Source: Streptomyces parvus (GTDB taxonomy: Bacteria > Actinomycetota > Actinomycetes > Streptomycetales > Streptomycetaceae). Taken from it: 64,000 nucleotides of DNA. How positions within the stretch are numbered: the stretch's first letter is position 1; every line of letters begins with the position of its first letter. The DNA lies in the NCBI RefSeq assembly GCF_032121415.1, contig NZ_CP135079.1, positions 1,612,001 through 1,676,000 on the forward strand, in the 5' to 3' direction. Positions 1-8,661 of this stretch are shown one piece after another. The position numbers and the translations under genes are program-made. The notes beneath the pieces are model-generated. The model was not told the origin of the DNA and did not search any database. It saw nothing but the letters and a program-made list of their open reading frames with translations.

Positions 1-66
1 GACTTCTCGAACCGCCACGTCCACGCCATGTCCGCCTCCTGGGTCACGTTGCTGCCCGAAGCCTAG
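1..66 (+). CDS. 3' end of an unidentified gene (partial)
   Basis: The first 21 codons read open in frame 1 and stop at TAG 64-66, giving a tail that ends in ASWVTLLPEA. Codon use has the G/C third-position bias of the neighbours, so this is most likely the end of a real gene running in from the left. The gap to the cobU GTG is about 40 bp, so it may be cotranscribed with cobU. The fragment is too short to name a family. Confidence 0.5.
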   Translation, partial: DFSNRHVHAMSASWVTLLPEA

Positions 67-107
67 CCGGGCGGGCAGCCGGAGCGGGGACACGGGAGGA
101 TCAAGGC

Positions 108-1310
108 GTGGAACTGACACTGCTCGGCACCGGAGCCCCTGACGGGCTGCCGCGCCCCTCCTGCCCCTGCGCGGTCTGCGCCTCGGCCCGCGGCCCGTGG
201 GCGCGGGCCGCGACGGCCTTGCTGGTCGACGACGCGCTGCTGCTGGACCTCACCCCCGGCGCGGTGTTCGCGGCCGCCCGCGCGGGGCGTTCGCTGGGCG
301 CGGTCCGCCAGGTGCTGCTGACCCACCCGCACGACGGGCCCGCCGTCGAACTGCCCGCCCTGCTGCCCCCCGCCGGGCGGGTCCCGGACGGCCAGGTCCT
401 GACGCTGATCAGCGGGCACCGGGTGCGGGCGGTGGCGATGGACGCCCCGGGGACCGGCTACGAGGTGACCTCCCCTGAGGGCGAGCGGCTGCTGTACCTG
501 CCGCCGGGGGCCGCCCCCTCCGGGCTGCCCGAGCGGGTGGAGCGGCCGTACGAGATGGTCGTCCTCGATGTGATCGGGCGCCCCGACGCGGTGGCCCGAC
601 TGCGGGCGGCGGGCGCGGTCGGGCCGACCACCGAGGTCATCGCGGTCCACCTGGACCACGACGCCCCGCCGGGTCCGGCGCTGGAGCGGCGGCTCGCGGC
701 GGGCGGGGCGCGGGCGGTGCCGGACGGGACGACGCTGGTGGTGGGCGAGTACCACGCGGTGCCGGACGTGCCGCGCCGGGTGCTGGTGACGGGGGGCGCG
801 CGGTCGGGGAAGTCGCTGGAGGCGGAGCAGCGTCTGGAGGCGTTCCCGGAGGTGGTGTACGTGGCGACCGGCGGCCGGCGCGACGGGGACCCGGAGTGGG
901 CGGCCCGGATCGGACTGCACCGGGAGCGCAGGCCGGGCGCCTGGCGGACCGAGGAGACCTGCGAACTCACGGAGCTGCTGGGGGCGGACGGGCCGCCGCT
1001 GCTGATCGACTGCCTGTCGCTGTGGCTGACCGACGCGATGGACCGGGTGGGGGCCTGGGAGGACGAGCGGTGGCAGGACGGCGGCGAGGCGGCGTTGCGG
1101 GAGCGGGTCGCGGCGCTGGTCGCCGCGGTGCGCGGGACCCGGCGGCCGGTGGTGCTGGTGACCAACGAGGTGGGGTCGGGGGTGGTCCCGGCGACGGCGG
1201 CGGGGCGGCGGTTCCGGGACGAGCTGGGGCGGCTGAACGCGGCAGTGGCGGCCGAGTGCGAGCAGGTGCTGCTGGTGGTGGCGGGGCAGGTGCTGGTGCT
1301 GCGGGGGTAA
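108..1310 (+). CDS. cobU: CobU: adenosylcobinamide kinase / adenosylcobinamide-phosphate guanylyltransferase with N-terminal MBL-like domain
   Basis: This cytosolic enzyme phosphorylates adenosylcobinamide and then transfers GMP, the first two steps of nucleotide-loop assembly in cobalamin synthesis and salvage. The C-terminal half (about residues 222-400) is a CobU domain: P-loop GGARSGKS at 229-236, a YVATGG stretch, and the LLIDCLSLWL and VTNEVGSGVVP motifs. The first 220 residues are an extra domain that starts like a metallo-beta-lactamase or PhnP-like fold (LLGTGAPDG, two CxxC-like cysteine pairs near 20-24). Its metal motif is worn: THPHDGP at 72-78 instead of HxHxDH, with a later HLDHD. 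CobU alone is usually about 180 residues, so this is a fusion. The GTG start at 108 follows GGGAGGA by about 9 nt. cobT and cobS lie downstream. I infer that the extra domain is structural or a substrate handler, not an active hydrolase. Confidence 0.9.
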   Translation: MELTLLGTGAPDGLPRPSCPCAVCASARGPWARAATALLVDDALLLDLTPGAVFAAARAGRSLGAVRQVLLTHPHDGPAVELPALLPPAGRVPDGQVLTLISGHRVRAVAMDAPGTGYEVTSPEGERLLYLPPGAAPSGLPERVERPYEMVVLDVIGRPDAVARLRAAGAVGPTTEVIAVHLDHDAPPGPALERRLAAGGARAVPDGTTLVVGEYHAVPDVPRRVLVTGGARSGKSLEAEQRLEAFPEVVYVATGGRRDGDPEWAARIGLHRERRPGAWRTEETCELTELLGADGPPLLIDCLSLWLTDAMDRVGAWEDERWQDGGEAALRERVAALVAAVRGTRRPVVLVTNEVGSGVVPATAAGRRFRDELGRLNAAVAAECEQVLLVVAGQVLVLRG

Positions 1311-1530
1311 GGGGCGTGCCGTTCTGCGGGGGGGGCGCGGGGGCGTCAGCGCTCGGGACCCGGCTCCCGAGGGGTGCGGGAGTGGCCGGTTCCGCCGCTC
1401 ACGGCCCGTTCCGCCCCCGGGGCCGACCGGTACTGTTCCCGCTGGGGCGTGTCCCCCGGACACGCCCTGGGGACCCGCCGCCGGGTTCCCCGACCCGGAT
1501 CCGACCTGACGACCCGCGAGGCAGACCTCC

Positions 1531-2652
1531 GTGAACCTGGACGACTTCTCCGACCTGATCCAACGCCCCGACGGGGGTGTGCGGCGCGATGCCGAGGAGC
1601 GGCGCGAGCGGCTGACCGTCCCCCCGGGAGCGCTCGGGCGCCTGGACGAGCTGGGCGAGTGGCTCAGCGCCGCGCAGCAGTCCGTGCCGGTCAGGGCCGT
1701 CGAGCAGCCGCGTCTGGTGCTCTTCGCCGGTGACCACGGGGTGGCGGAGCTGGGCGTCTCGGGCCGGCCCGCGGGCAGCGCGTACGAGCTGGTGCGGGCC
1801 GTCCTGGACGGGTCGAGCCCGGTCGCGGTGCTGGCCCGGCGGTTCTCGGTGCCGACGCGGATCGTGGACGTCTGCCTGGACTGCGATCCGGAGCTGCTGC
1901 CCGAGTCCGTGGTGCGGCACCGGGTGCGGCGGGGTTCGGGGCGGATCGACGTCGAGGACGCGATGACCGCGGAGGAGGCCGAGCGGGCGATCCGCCTCGG
2001 CATGGCGATCGCCGACGAGGAGGCGGACTCCGGCACCGATCTGGTGGTGCTCGGCGACCTCAGCGTGGGCGGCACGACGGCCGCGGCCACCCTGGTCGCC
2101 GCGCTCTGCGGAACGGACGCCTCCGTGGTGACCGGGCGCGGCGGCGCGGGCATCGACGACCTGGCGTGGATGCGGAAGTGCGCGGCGATCAGGGACGCGT
2201 TGCGCCGGGCCCGGCCGGTGCTGGGCGACCAGGTGGAGCTGCTGGCCACGTCGGGCGGGGCGGACCTGGCGGCGATGACGGGGTTCCTGCTGCAGAGCGC
2301 GGTGCGCCGGATGCCGGTGATCCTGGACGGGGTCGTCTCGGCGGCCTGCGCGCTGGTGGCGCAGCGGGCGGCGTTCCGGGCGCCGGACTGGTGGCTGGCC
2401 GGCCAGGTCAGCGGGGAGCCCGCGCAGTCGAAGGCGCTGGACCGGATGGCCCTGACCCCGCTGCTGGACCACGGGGTGACGGTGGGCGAGGGCAGCGGAG
2501 CGCTGCTGGCCCTGCCGCTGGTGCGGGCCGCGGCGGCGCTGGCCGCCGAACTCCCGGAGCGTGAGCCGGAGAAGGCGGTGGACGAGGACGAGGAGGCCGA
2601 GGCCGAGAAGGCGTCGGAGTCCGAGGACGCGGCAGCCGTCGACCGGGCCTGA
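1531..2652 (+). CDS. cobT: CobT: nicotinate-nucleotide-dimethylbenzimidazole phosphoribosyltransferase
   Basis: CobT activates the lower ligand of cobalamin by making alpha-ribazole phosphate from 5,6-dimethylbenzimidazole and nicotinate mononucleotide. The 373-residue protein shows the family course: a PPGALGRLDELGEWL start, LVLFAGDHGV near 70, LVVLGDLSVGGTTAAATL near 180, a GAGIDDLAWMRK region and the C-terminal VGEGSGALLALPLV. E320 in VGEG is the expected catalytic glutamate. The last 30 residues are a strongly acidic Glu/Asp/Ala tail that is not part of the fold. The GTG start at 1531 is preferred because the family N-terminus begins here. A 220-bp gap separates it from cobU, and I found no cobalamin riboswitch there. 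Confidence 0.93.
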   Translation: MNLDDFSDLIQRPDGGVRRDAEERRERLTVPPGALGRLDELGEWLSAAQQSVPVRAVEQPRLVLFAGDHGVAELGVSGRPAGSAYELVRAVLDGSSPVAVLARRFSVPTRIVDVCLDCDPELLPESVVRHRVRRGSGRIDVEDAMTAEEAERAIRLGMAIADEEADSGTDLVVLGDLSVGGTTAAATLVAALCGTDASVVTGRGGAGIDDLAWMRKCAAIRDALRRARPVLGDQVELLATSGGADLAAMTGFLLQSAVRRMPVILDGVVSAACALVAQRAAFRAPDWWLAGQVSGEPAQSKALDRMALTPLLDHGVTVGEGSGALLALPLVRAAAALAAELPEREPEKAVDEDEEAEAEKASESEDAAAVDRA

Positions 2653-2739
2653 GGGCCGCTCCCCCATCGCGCGGACGAGATCGGCGTCACTTCGGTGTCG
2701 CTCAACTTCGCGCGGCCCCGGTCCGTCTTCGGTAGGGAT

Positions 2740-2768
2740 CCGACCGACTGACGAACCGACCGACTGAC
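2740..2768. repeat. 13-bp direct repeat upstream of the rhomboid-like gene
   Basis: CCGACCGACTGAC occurs at 2740-2752 and again exactly at 2756-2768, separated by GAA. It lies 39 bp before the start of the rhomboid-like gene, where a promoter or operator would sit. Function is unknown; a regulator site or simple slippage are both possible. Confidence 0.6.
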
Positions 2769-2806
2769 CTACCGGGGGCCCGTTCCATGCTGTTCGTGAA
2801 GCGCGG

Positions 2807-3544
2807 ATGAGCCCTCTCCCGGCGCTGCGCCGGGCGGCGGCACGGGAGTGGGGCCCGCTGTTCACGGCCGTACGGCAGCGGCTCGCCGTACACGGGTTGC
2901 GGGCGCTCGCGCTGACATCGGCCGCGGTGGCGCTGACGGCCGCCGTCCAGGTGACGCAGAACCAGGCGTGGGGCTACGGGCCGGTGCGGAGCCTGGGAGC
3001 CGTACGGGCCGAGGACCCCCTCCCGCTCGCCCTCCTGCGCACCCCGCTGTCGCCGTTCGTGCCCGCGCTCGATCTGCCGGTGTGGGGCGCGCTGGCCCAG
3101 ATCCTGCTGGTGTTCGGGGTGGCGGAGGTGTGCCTGGGGCGGTGGCGCACGCTCGCGGTGGCGTACGCGGCGACGCTGGCCGGAACGCTGTACGCCCGGG
3201 TCGGCGTCGCCCTCGGGCCGGGGACGTTCCTGGGGCTGCCCGCCTCGGACGCGCAGGTGGTGGACACCGGGCCTTCGGCGGCGGTCGTCGGACTCGCGGT
3301 CTATGTCTGCCACCAGCGGCGCGCCTGGTTCACCGGGGCGCTGGTGGTCCTCGCGATGGTGGTGGAGGTCCTGGTCAAGGACAACCTGGCGGGCCGCGAG
3401 CATCTGGCCGCGATCGCCGCCGTCCTGGCGGTGTGCGGCGTACGGGAGTGGCGCGGGCGGCGGCGAGCATCCCGGGACCCCGGCGCGTCGGTCAGGACTT
3501 GCCGACGGGCGGCAGCGGGACCCGGTCCGGGGCGCCGCCGATGA
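2807..3544 (+). CDS. rhomboid-like integral membrane protein
   Basis: A 245-residue protein with about six hydrophobic segments (near 33-50, 93-109, 115-132, 154-168, 174-190 and 199-211). It resembles rhomboid-type membrane proteins. TGPSAAVVGL has a serine (S157) where rhomboid proteases carry the catalytic serine of GxSG, and the last membrane helix begins GREHLAAI with a histidine (H199) in the position of the second catalytic residue. The serine box is GPSA and not the classical GASG, so protease activity is only inferred. It lies between cobT and cobS but points convergently at the next gene, with which its 3' end overlaps by 53 bp. No strong Shine-Dalgarno is visible. Confidence 0.7.
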   Translation: MSPLPALRRAAAREWGPLFTAVRQRLAVHGLRALALTSAAVALTAAVQVTQNQAWGYGPVRSLGAVRAEDPLPLALLRTPLSPFVPALDLPVWGALAQILLVFGVAEVCLGRWRTLAVAYAATLAGTLYARVGVALGPGTFLGLPASDAQVVDTGPSAAVVGLAVYVCHQRRAWFTGALVVLAMVVEVLVKDNLAGREHLAAIAAVLAVCGVREWRGRRRASRDPGASVRTCRRAAAGPGPGRRR

Positions 3545-4256
3545 GGTCCTGGAACTTCCGGCGCGGCCCGGCCCAGCGCACGTCGTGGTGGTAGGCCCGC
3601 AACATCGCCCGGGAGCGGGCCCGGTGGCGGTGGCGGTAGAAGCGCCGGGCCCACGGGGACACGGGGCGGGCCAGGCGGATCGCGCCGACCAGCGCGACGA
3701 ACGGGACGAGGGTGCCGAGCACCGCCATCCGCAGCTTGCCCTTGAACAGGCAGATCAGGACGAAGCAGAAGTTGATCACGTACGTCGTGATGAGGCCGAG
3801 TCTGCCCTGCTGCTCCTCGTCGGTGACGTCGTCGACGCCGAGCGGGGAGAACCCCGCCAGGACCAGCAGCACCAGCGACGCGGTCAGCACCACCACTTCC
3901 ACGCTCTGGCGGCCCTCCTCGGTCCAGTACACGTCGTCCAGATGCAGGATCAGGGCGAACTCGTCCAGCACCAGCCCGGCCCCCACCCCGAAGATCACCG
4001 CGAACACCCCGGCCGTCACCCCGTGCTGCCCGCTGGCCACCGCGCCGAACCCGCCGACGACGCAGAGGACGACCCCGGGCACCACGTGGTGGATGTGCAC
4101 CCCGCCGGGGGTGATGTTGCGGAACGGGCCCTTCCCGGCACGGATCATGCGGGTGATGGTGCGGGTGATCGCGAAGGTGAGGACGAAGGCGGCCAGCGCG
4201 AGGAGCAGCGGCAGCTTGCCCGGCTCCGCGATGTTCTCGTGCCACCAGTGACCCAT
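3492..4256 (-). CDS. conserved actinobacterial integral membrane protein
   Basis: A membrane protein of unknown function, 254 residues, with about six transmembrane segments (near 17-33, 57-75, 80-105, 120-140, 160-185). A conserved-looking stretch GGVHIHHVVPGVV near residue 52 and acidic residues in LDEFALILHLDDVYW could bind a metal, but no family function is known to me. The ATG at 4256 is chosen over the GTG at 4265 because GGGAG lies about 9 nt upstream of the ATG and directly against the GTG. Its 3' end overlaps the convergent rhomboid-like gene by 53 bp. It is divergent from cobS with under 90 bp between starts, so the two promoters share that gap. Confidence 0.75.
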   Translation of the reverse strand: MGHWWHENIAEPGKLPLLLALAAFVLTFAITRTITRMIRAGKGPFRNITPGGVHIHHVVPGVVLCVVGGFGAVASGQHGVTAGVFAVIFGVGAGLVLDEFALILHLDDVYWTEEGRQSVEVVVLTASLVLLVLAGFSPLGVDDVTDEEQQGRLGLITTYVINFCFVLICLFKGKLRMAVLGTLVPFVALVGAIRLARPVSPWARRFYRHRHRARSRAMLRAYHHDVRWAGPRRKFQDLIGGAPDRVPLPPVGKS

Positions 4257-4344
4257 GCCACCCACTCCCGATACGTCAGGTTTCGCAGCGTTCGGCGCGT
4301 TTCGCCCAATCTATCGGTGCGGCCCAGCGGCTAGCCTGCGCGCG

Positions 4345-5127
4345 GTGACCTCCCTGAACAGCCACGGCATACGTTTCGCCTTCGGCACCCTGACCGCCCT
4401 GCCGGTCCGGGTGACCCGCTGGGACCGCGCGACCGCCCGCTCCGGCATGCTCTGCGCCCCGCTCGCCGGCCTCGTCGTGGGGCTGCTCGCCGCCGCCCTC
4501 GGCTCGCTGTCGCTGCTGGCCGGCTCCGGGCCGCTGCTCGCCGCGGTGGCCTCCACCGCGGTGCCGGCCGCCCTCACCCGGGGGCTGCATCTGGACGGCC
4601 TGGCGGACACGGCGGACGGCCTCGGCAGTGGGAAGCCGGCCGAGGACGCGCTGCGGATCATGAAGCAGTCCGACATTGGGCCGTTCGGTGTCATCACGCT
4701 GCTCCTGGCGCTGCTGGCGCAGGTCGCGGTCCTCTTCGAGCTGTACGGGGAGGGCTGGGCGCACGGGGCCCTCGGGACCGTCGTCGCGGCCGTCGCCGCC
4801 CGCCTGGCGCTGACCCTGGCGTCCCGTCAGGGCGTCCCGGCGGCCCGGCCGGAGGGGCTCGGGGCGGCGGTGGCGGGCACGGTTCCGGCCGGGCGGGCGC
4901 TGCTCGCGGCAGCGGTGACGGTGGCGCTGTGCGCGGCGGCGGGCGCCGTGTTCGGGCCGTACGGGGCGCTGCACCACGGGCTTGCGGTGCTCGGCGCCCT
5001 CGCCGCCGCCGAACTGCTGCTGCGGCACTGCGTACGGCGGTTCGGCGGGGTCACCGGGGATGTCTTCGGCGGCGTCGAGGAGGCCGCGGCGACGGCGGCC
5101 CTGGTGGTGCTGGCGCTCGGGGCCTGA
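4345..5127 (+). CDS. cobS: CobS: adenosylcobinamide-GDP ribazoletransferase
   Basis: CobS is the membrane enzyme that joins adenosylcobinamide-GDP to alpha-ribazole (phosphate), the last step of nucleotide-loop assembly. The 260-residue protein has the family opening (FAFGTLTALPVRV) and the diagnostic LHLDGLADTADGLGSG segment with its acidic cluster. RIMKQSDIGPFGV follows, then a series of hydrophobic helices to the end. The GTG at 4345 gives the normal family length. The hexamer TAGCCT sits at 4332-4337 with 7 nt to the GTG, the layout of a leaderless Streptomyces transcript, and no Shine-Dalgarno is present. It completes the local set with cobU and cobT although a convergent membrane gene separates them. 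Confidence 0.92.
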   Translation: MTSLNSHGIRFAFGTLTALPVRVTRWDRATARSGMLCAPLAGLVVGLLAAALGSLSLLAGSGPLLAAVASTAVPAALTRGLHLDGLADTADGLGSGKPAEDALRIMKQSDIGPFGVITLLLALLAQVAVLFELYGEGWAHGALGTVVAAVAARLALTLASRQGVPAARPEGLGAAVAGTVPAGRALLAAAVTVALCAAAGAVFGPYGALHHGLAVLGALAAAELLLRHCVRRFGGVTGDVFGGVEEAAATAALVVLALGA

Positions 5128-5330
5128 GGGGGCGGCAGACCCCGTGGGGCCGCTTCCCGACCGCCTCGCCGGTCGGAGAGGCCGTCGGGAAGGCCCGCCG
5201 CCGTCACGGAGCAGGAACTGCGCGCGTAGGCTCATTCCCGGCACATCGTCGGGGCGTCTACGATGCGCCGGGCACGGCCGGCCCACCCCTCGGCCGCACA
5301 CGAACTCAACGGAAGCGAGATTTCACCACC

Positions 5331-6878
5331 GTGACTGCTCTCACTCTCAGCACTGCCGGTGCGGCGACGCTGCGCGCCGACGCACTCGTCGTCGGCGTCG
5401 CCAAGGGCGTCAAGGGACCGGTCCTGGCACCCGGCTCCGAGGCCGTGGACAAGGCGTTCGACGGCAAGCTCGCCGCCGTCCTCGCGACCCTGGGTGCCAC
5501 CGGTGCCGAGGGCGAACTGACCAAGCTGCCCGCCGCGTCCGGCCTCAAGGCCCCGGTCGTCGTCGCGGTCGGCCTCGGTCCGGTCCCGGACAAGGAGGAC
5601 GCCTACGACGCCGAGGCGCTGCGCCGCGCCGCGGGCACCGCGGCCCGTGCGCTGTCCGGCTCGAAGAAGGCGGGCTTCGCGCTGCCCGCCGGCTCCGTCG
5701 AGGACGCGGCCGCCGTCGCCGAGGGCGCGCTCCTCGGCTCCTACGCCTTCACCGCCTACCAGGGCGGCGAGAACAAGCTGGCCCCCAAGGAAGCCAAGTC
5801 CAAGGACAGCGGCCCGAAGCAGCCGCTCGCCGAGGTGGCCCTGCTCGGCGGCAAGCCGCGCGACAAGGCCTACAAGGCGGCCGTCGAGCGTGCCCTGGCC
5901 CTGGTCGAGGAGATCAACCGGGCCCGCGACCTCATCAACACCCCGCCGAACGACCTGTACCCCGAGTCCTTCGCCGCCGTGGCCACCGCCGCGGGCAAGG
6001 AGCACGGCATCAAGGTCCAGGTCCTCGACGAGAAGGCCCTCGTCAAGGGCGGCTACGGCGGCCTCCTCGGCGTCGGCCAGGGCTCCACGCACGGCCCGCG
6101 CCTGGTGAAGCTCGCCTATACGCACCCGAAGGCGGAGAAGACCCTGGCCCTCGTGGGCAAGGGCATCACCTACGACTCGGGCGGCATCTCGCTCAAGCCG
6201 GCCGGCCACAACGAGACGATGAAGTGCGACATGAGCGGCGCCGCCGCCGTGTTCGCCGCCGTCGTCACGGCCGCCCGCCTGGGCCTGAAGGTCAACGTCA
6301 CCGGCTGGCTGGCGCTGGCCGAGAACATGCCCTCCGGCAACGCCACCCGCCCCGGTGACGTGCTGCGCATGTACAGCGGCAAGACCGTCGAGGTCCTCAA
6401 CACCGACGCCGAGGGCCGGCTCGTCCTGGCCGACGCGCTGACCCGCGCCTCGGAGGAGAAGCCCGACGCGATCGTCGACGTGGCGACCCTGACCGGTGCG
6501 ATGGTGCTGGCGCTCGGCAACCGCACCTTCGGCATCATGGCCAACGACGACGCCTTCCGTACGTCGATCCACGAGATCGCCGACGAGGTCGGTGAGGCCT
6601 CCTGGCCGATGCCGCTCCCCGCCGACCTGCGCAAGGGCATGGACTCCCCCACCGCCGACATCGCCAACATGGGCGAGCGGATGGGCGGCGGCCTGGTCGC
6701 CGGTCTCTTCCTGAAGGAGTTCGTGGGCGAGGGCATCGCCTGGGCGCACCTGGACATCGCGGGTCCGGCCTTCCACGAGGGCGCCCCGTACGGCTACACC
6801 CCCAAGGGCGGCACCGGCTCCGCGGTCCGCACGCTGGTGCGGCTCGCCGAGCGCACCGCCGACGGCGACCTGGGCTGA
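5331..6878 (+). CDS. pepA: PepA: leucyl aminopeptidase (M17 family)
   Basis: A cytosolic di-metal aminopeptidase that removes N-terminal residues during peptide turnover. At 515 residues it has normal family length. The C-terminal catalytic domain is intact: GKGITYDSGGISLKP at 276-290 supplies the first metal ligands, MKCDMSGAAAV follows, and the M17 signature NTDAEGRL is at 357-364. The N-terminal 160 residues form the usual macro-like regulatory domain. The GTG at 5331 is preferred; GGAAGCGAG lies about 12 nt upstream. A candidate -10 (TACGAT, 5259-5264) lies in the 203-bp gap after cobS, so it likely has its own promoter. A strong hairpin follows the gene. Confidence 0.95.
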   Translation: MTALTLSTAGAATLRADALVVGVAKGVKGPVLAPGSEAVDKAFDGKLAAVLATLGATGAEGELTKLPAASGLKAPVVVAVGLGPVPDKEDAYDAEALRRAAGTAARALSGSKKAGFALPAGSVEDAAAVAEGALLGSYAFTAYQGGENKLAPKEAKSKDSGPKQPLAEVALLGGKPRDKAYKAAVERALALVEEINRARDLINTPPNDLYPESFAAVATAAGKEHGIKVQVLDEKALVKGGYGGLLGVGQGSTHGPRLVKLAYTHPKAEKTLALVGKGITYDSGGISLKPAGHNETMKCDMSGAAAVFAAVVTAARLGLKVNVTGWLALAENMPSGNATRPGDVLRMYSGKTVEVLNTDAEGRLVLADALTRASEEKPDAIVDVATLTGAMVLALGNRTFGIMANDDAFRTSIHEIADEVGEASWPMPLPADLRKGMDSPTADIANMGERMGGGLVAGLFLKEFVGEGIAWAHLDIAGPAFHEGAPYGYTPKGGTGSAVRTLVRLAERTADGDLG

Positions 6879-7210
6879 GCGACCAGCGTGTACGGCCCCG
6901 GGCATAGGTCCGGGGCCGTACGTGTTGTCCGGGCGAGGCCGGTAAGGAGAGGGCAGGGTTTCGCTCTCGACGAACACGGGCCGAATCCGTAGGTATCTAC
7001 GCAGCAGTAACCCTCCGGGACGGACGATCATCCGTCCCGGACCCGGGCCCCGCGTCCCGCCCACCGTCGACAAGTGCGAAGATGGGTTCTCGGCAGGACA
7101 GGGCCCCCACCACAGGGCCGAAGACAAAAGCGGCCGCACACCAGCCGACCGGCCGGTCACACCCCAGCGACGGGGCCCGGCGTACGGCGCACATGCATGG
7201 AGGACGTGAC
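6879..7210. other. pepA-lpdA intergenic region: terminator plus lpdA control region
   Basis: A gene-free 332-bp stretch. It opens with the pepA terminator (6890-6921) and then holds a palindrome, CGTAG-GTAT-CTACG at 6988-7001, about 210 bp before lpdA. This is a plausible regulator site for the lpdA promoter. The rest shows no convincing gene; an in-frame extension of lpdA back to 7082 exists but lacks a Shine-Dalgarno. Confidence 0.5.
6890..6921 (+). terminator. terminator after pepA
   Basis: Perfect 12-bp inverted repeat (GTACGGCCCCGG / CCGGGGCCGTAC) with an 8-nt loop, 11 bp after the pepA stop. No T-tract, as is usual in Streptomyces. Confidence 0.8.
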
Positions 7211-8599
7211 GTGGCGAACGACGCCAGCACCGTTTTCGACCTAGTGATCCTCGGCGGTGGCAGTGGCGGTTACGCCGCGGCCCTGCGCGGAGCGCAGCTG
7301 GGCCTGGACGTCGCCCTGATCGAGAAGGGCAAGGTCGGCGGCACCTGCCTGCACAACGGCTGCATCCCCACGAAGGCCCTGCTGCACGCGGGCGAGATCG
7401 CTGACCAGGCCCGTGAGTCGGCCCAGTTCGGCGTGAAGGCCACCTTCGAGGGCATCGACATGGAGGCCGTCAACAAGTACAAGGACGATGTGATCTCGGG
7501 CCTGTACAAGGGTCTGCAGGGTCTCATCGCCTCGCGCAAGGTCCACTACATCGAGGGTGAGGGCAAGCTCTCCTCGCCCACCTCGGTCGACGTGAACGGC
7601 CAGCGCGTCCAGGGCCGCCACGTGCTGCTGGCGACCGGCTCCGTGCCGAAGTCGCTGCCCGGCCTGGAGATCGACGGCAACCGGATCATCTCCTCGGACC
7701 ACGCGCTGAAGCTCGACCGCGTCCCGAAGTCGGCGATCGTGCTGGGCGGCGGCGTCATCGGCGTCGAGTTCGCCTCGGCGTGGAAGTCCTTCGGCACCGA
7801 GGTCACGATCGTCGAGGGCCTCAAGCACCTCGTCCCGGTCGAGGACGAGAACAGCTCCAAGCTTCTTGAGCGCGCGTTCCGCAAGCGCGGCATCAAGTTC
7901 AACCTCGGCACCTTCTTCGACAAGGCCGAGTACACGCAGGACGGCGTCCGGGTGACGCTCGCCGACGGCAAGACCTTCGAGGCGGAGATCCTCCTCGTCG
8001 CGATCGGCCGCGGCCCGGTCTCGCAGGGCCTCGGCTACGAGGAGCAGGGCGTCGCGATGGACCGCGGCTATGTCCTGGTCGACGAGTACATGCAGACCAA
8101 CGTCCCGACGATCTCGGCCGTGGGCGACCTCGTCCCCACCCTCCAGCTCGCCCACGTCGGCTTCGCCGAGGGCATCCTGGTGGCGGAGCGTCTGGCCGGT
8201 CTCAAGACCGTCCCGGTCGACTACGACGGCGTGCCCAAGGTGACGTACTGCCACCCCGAGGTCGCCTCCGTCGGCATCACCGAGGCGAAGGCCAAGGAGA
8301 TCTACGGCGCGGACAAGGTCGTCGCCCTCAAGTACAACCTCGCGGGCAACGGCAAGAGCAAGATCCTGAAGACCGCGGGCGAGATCAAGCTCGTCCAGGT
8401 CAAGGACGGTGCCGTGGTCGGCGTCCACATGGTGGGCGACCGCATGGGCGAGCAGGTCGGCGAAGCCCAGCTGATCTACAACTGGGAGGCGCTGCCCGCC
8501 GAGGTCGCCCAGCTCATCCACGCACACCCGACGCAGAACGAGGCGATGGGCGAGGCTCACCTGGCGCTGGCCGGCAAGCCCCTCCACGCCCACGACTGA
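7211..8599 (+). CDS. lpdA: LpdA: dihydrolipoyl dehydrogenase (E3)
   Basis: E3 re-oxidises dihydrolipoyl groups with NAD+ for the 2-oxoacid dehydrogenase complexes. The 462-residue flavoprotein has the FAD Rossmann motif ILGGGSGGYAAA near 13-24 and the redox cysteines C46 and C51 in GGTCLHNGCIPTK. The NAD motif is VLGGGVIGVEFAS and the C-terminal dimer-interface pair is H439/E444 in HAHPTQNE. The GTG at 7211 is selected because GGAGG (7199-7203) sits 7 nt upstream. It is followed after 62 bp by the E2 gene, then by a GntR regulator and aceE, so it is the E3 of the pyruvate and probably also the 2-oxoglutarate complex. Confidence 0.96.
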   Translation: MANDASTVFDLVILGGGSGGYAAALRGAQLGLDVALIEKGKVGGTCLHNGCIPTKALLHAGEIADQARESAQFGVKATFEGIDMEAVNKYKDDVISGLYKGLQGLIASRKVHYIEGEGKLSSPTSVDVNGQRVQGRHVLLATGSVPKSLPGLEIDGNRIISSDHALKLDRVPKSAIVLGGGVIGVEFASAWKSFGTEVTIVEGLKHLVPVEDENSSKLLERAFRKRGIKFNLGTFFDKAEYTQDGVRVTLADGKTFEAEILLVAIGRGPVSQGLGYEEQGVAMDRGYVLVDEYMQTNVPTISAVGDLVPTLQLAHVGFAEGILVAERLAGLKTVPVDYDGVPKVTYCHPEVASVGITEAKAKEIYGADKVVALKYNLAGNGKSKILKTAGEIKLVQVKDGAVVGVHMVGDRMGEQVGEAQLIYNWEALPAEVAQLIHAHPTQNEAMGEAHLALAGKPLHAHD

Positions 8600-8661
8600 T
8601 CCCCCGGTCCCGGGCGCGACGACCGACCACTTCCGCATTTTCGTAAGGAGCAACTGAAACC

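Noticed and set aside
1311..1530. Possible cobalamin riboswitch before cobT
   Set aside because: No B12-box (GCCACTG-type) or matching hairpins were seen in this gap, nor in the short gap before cobU or the gap before cobS.
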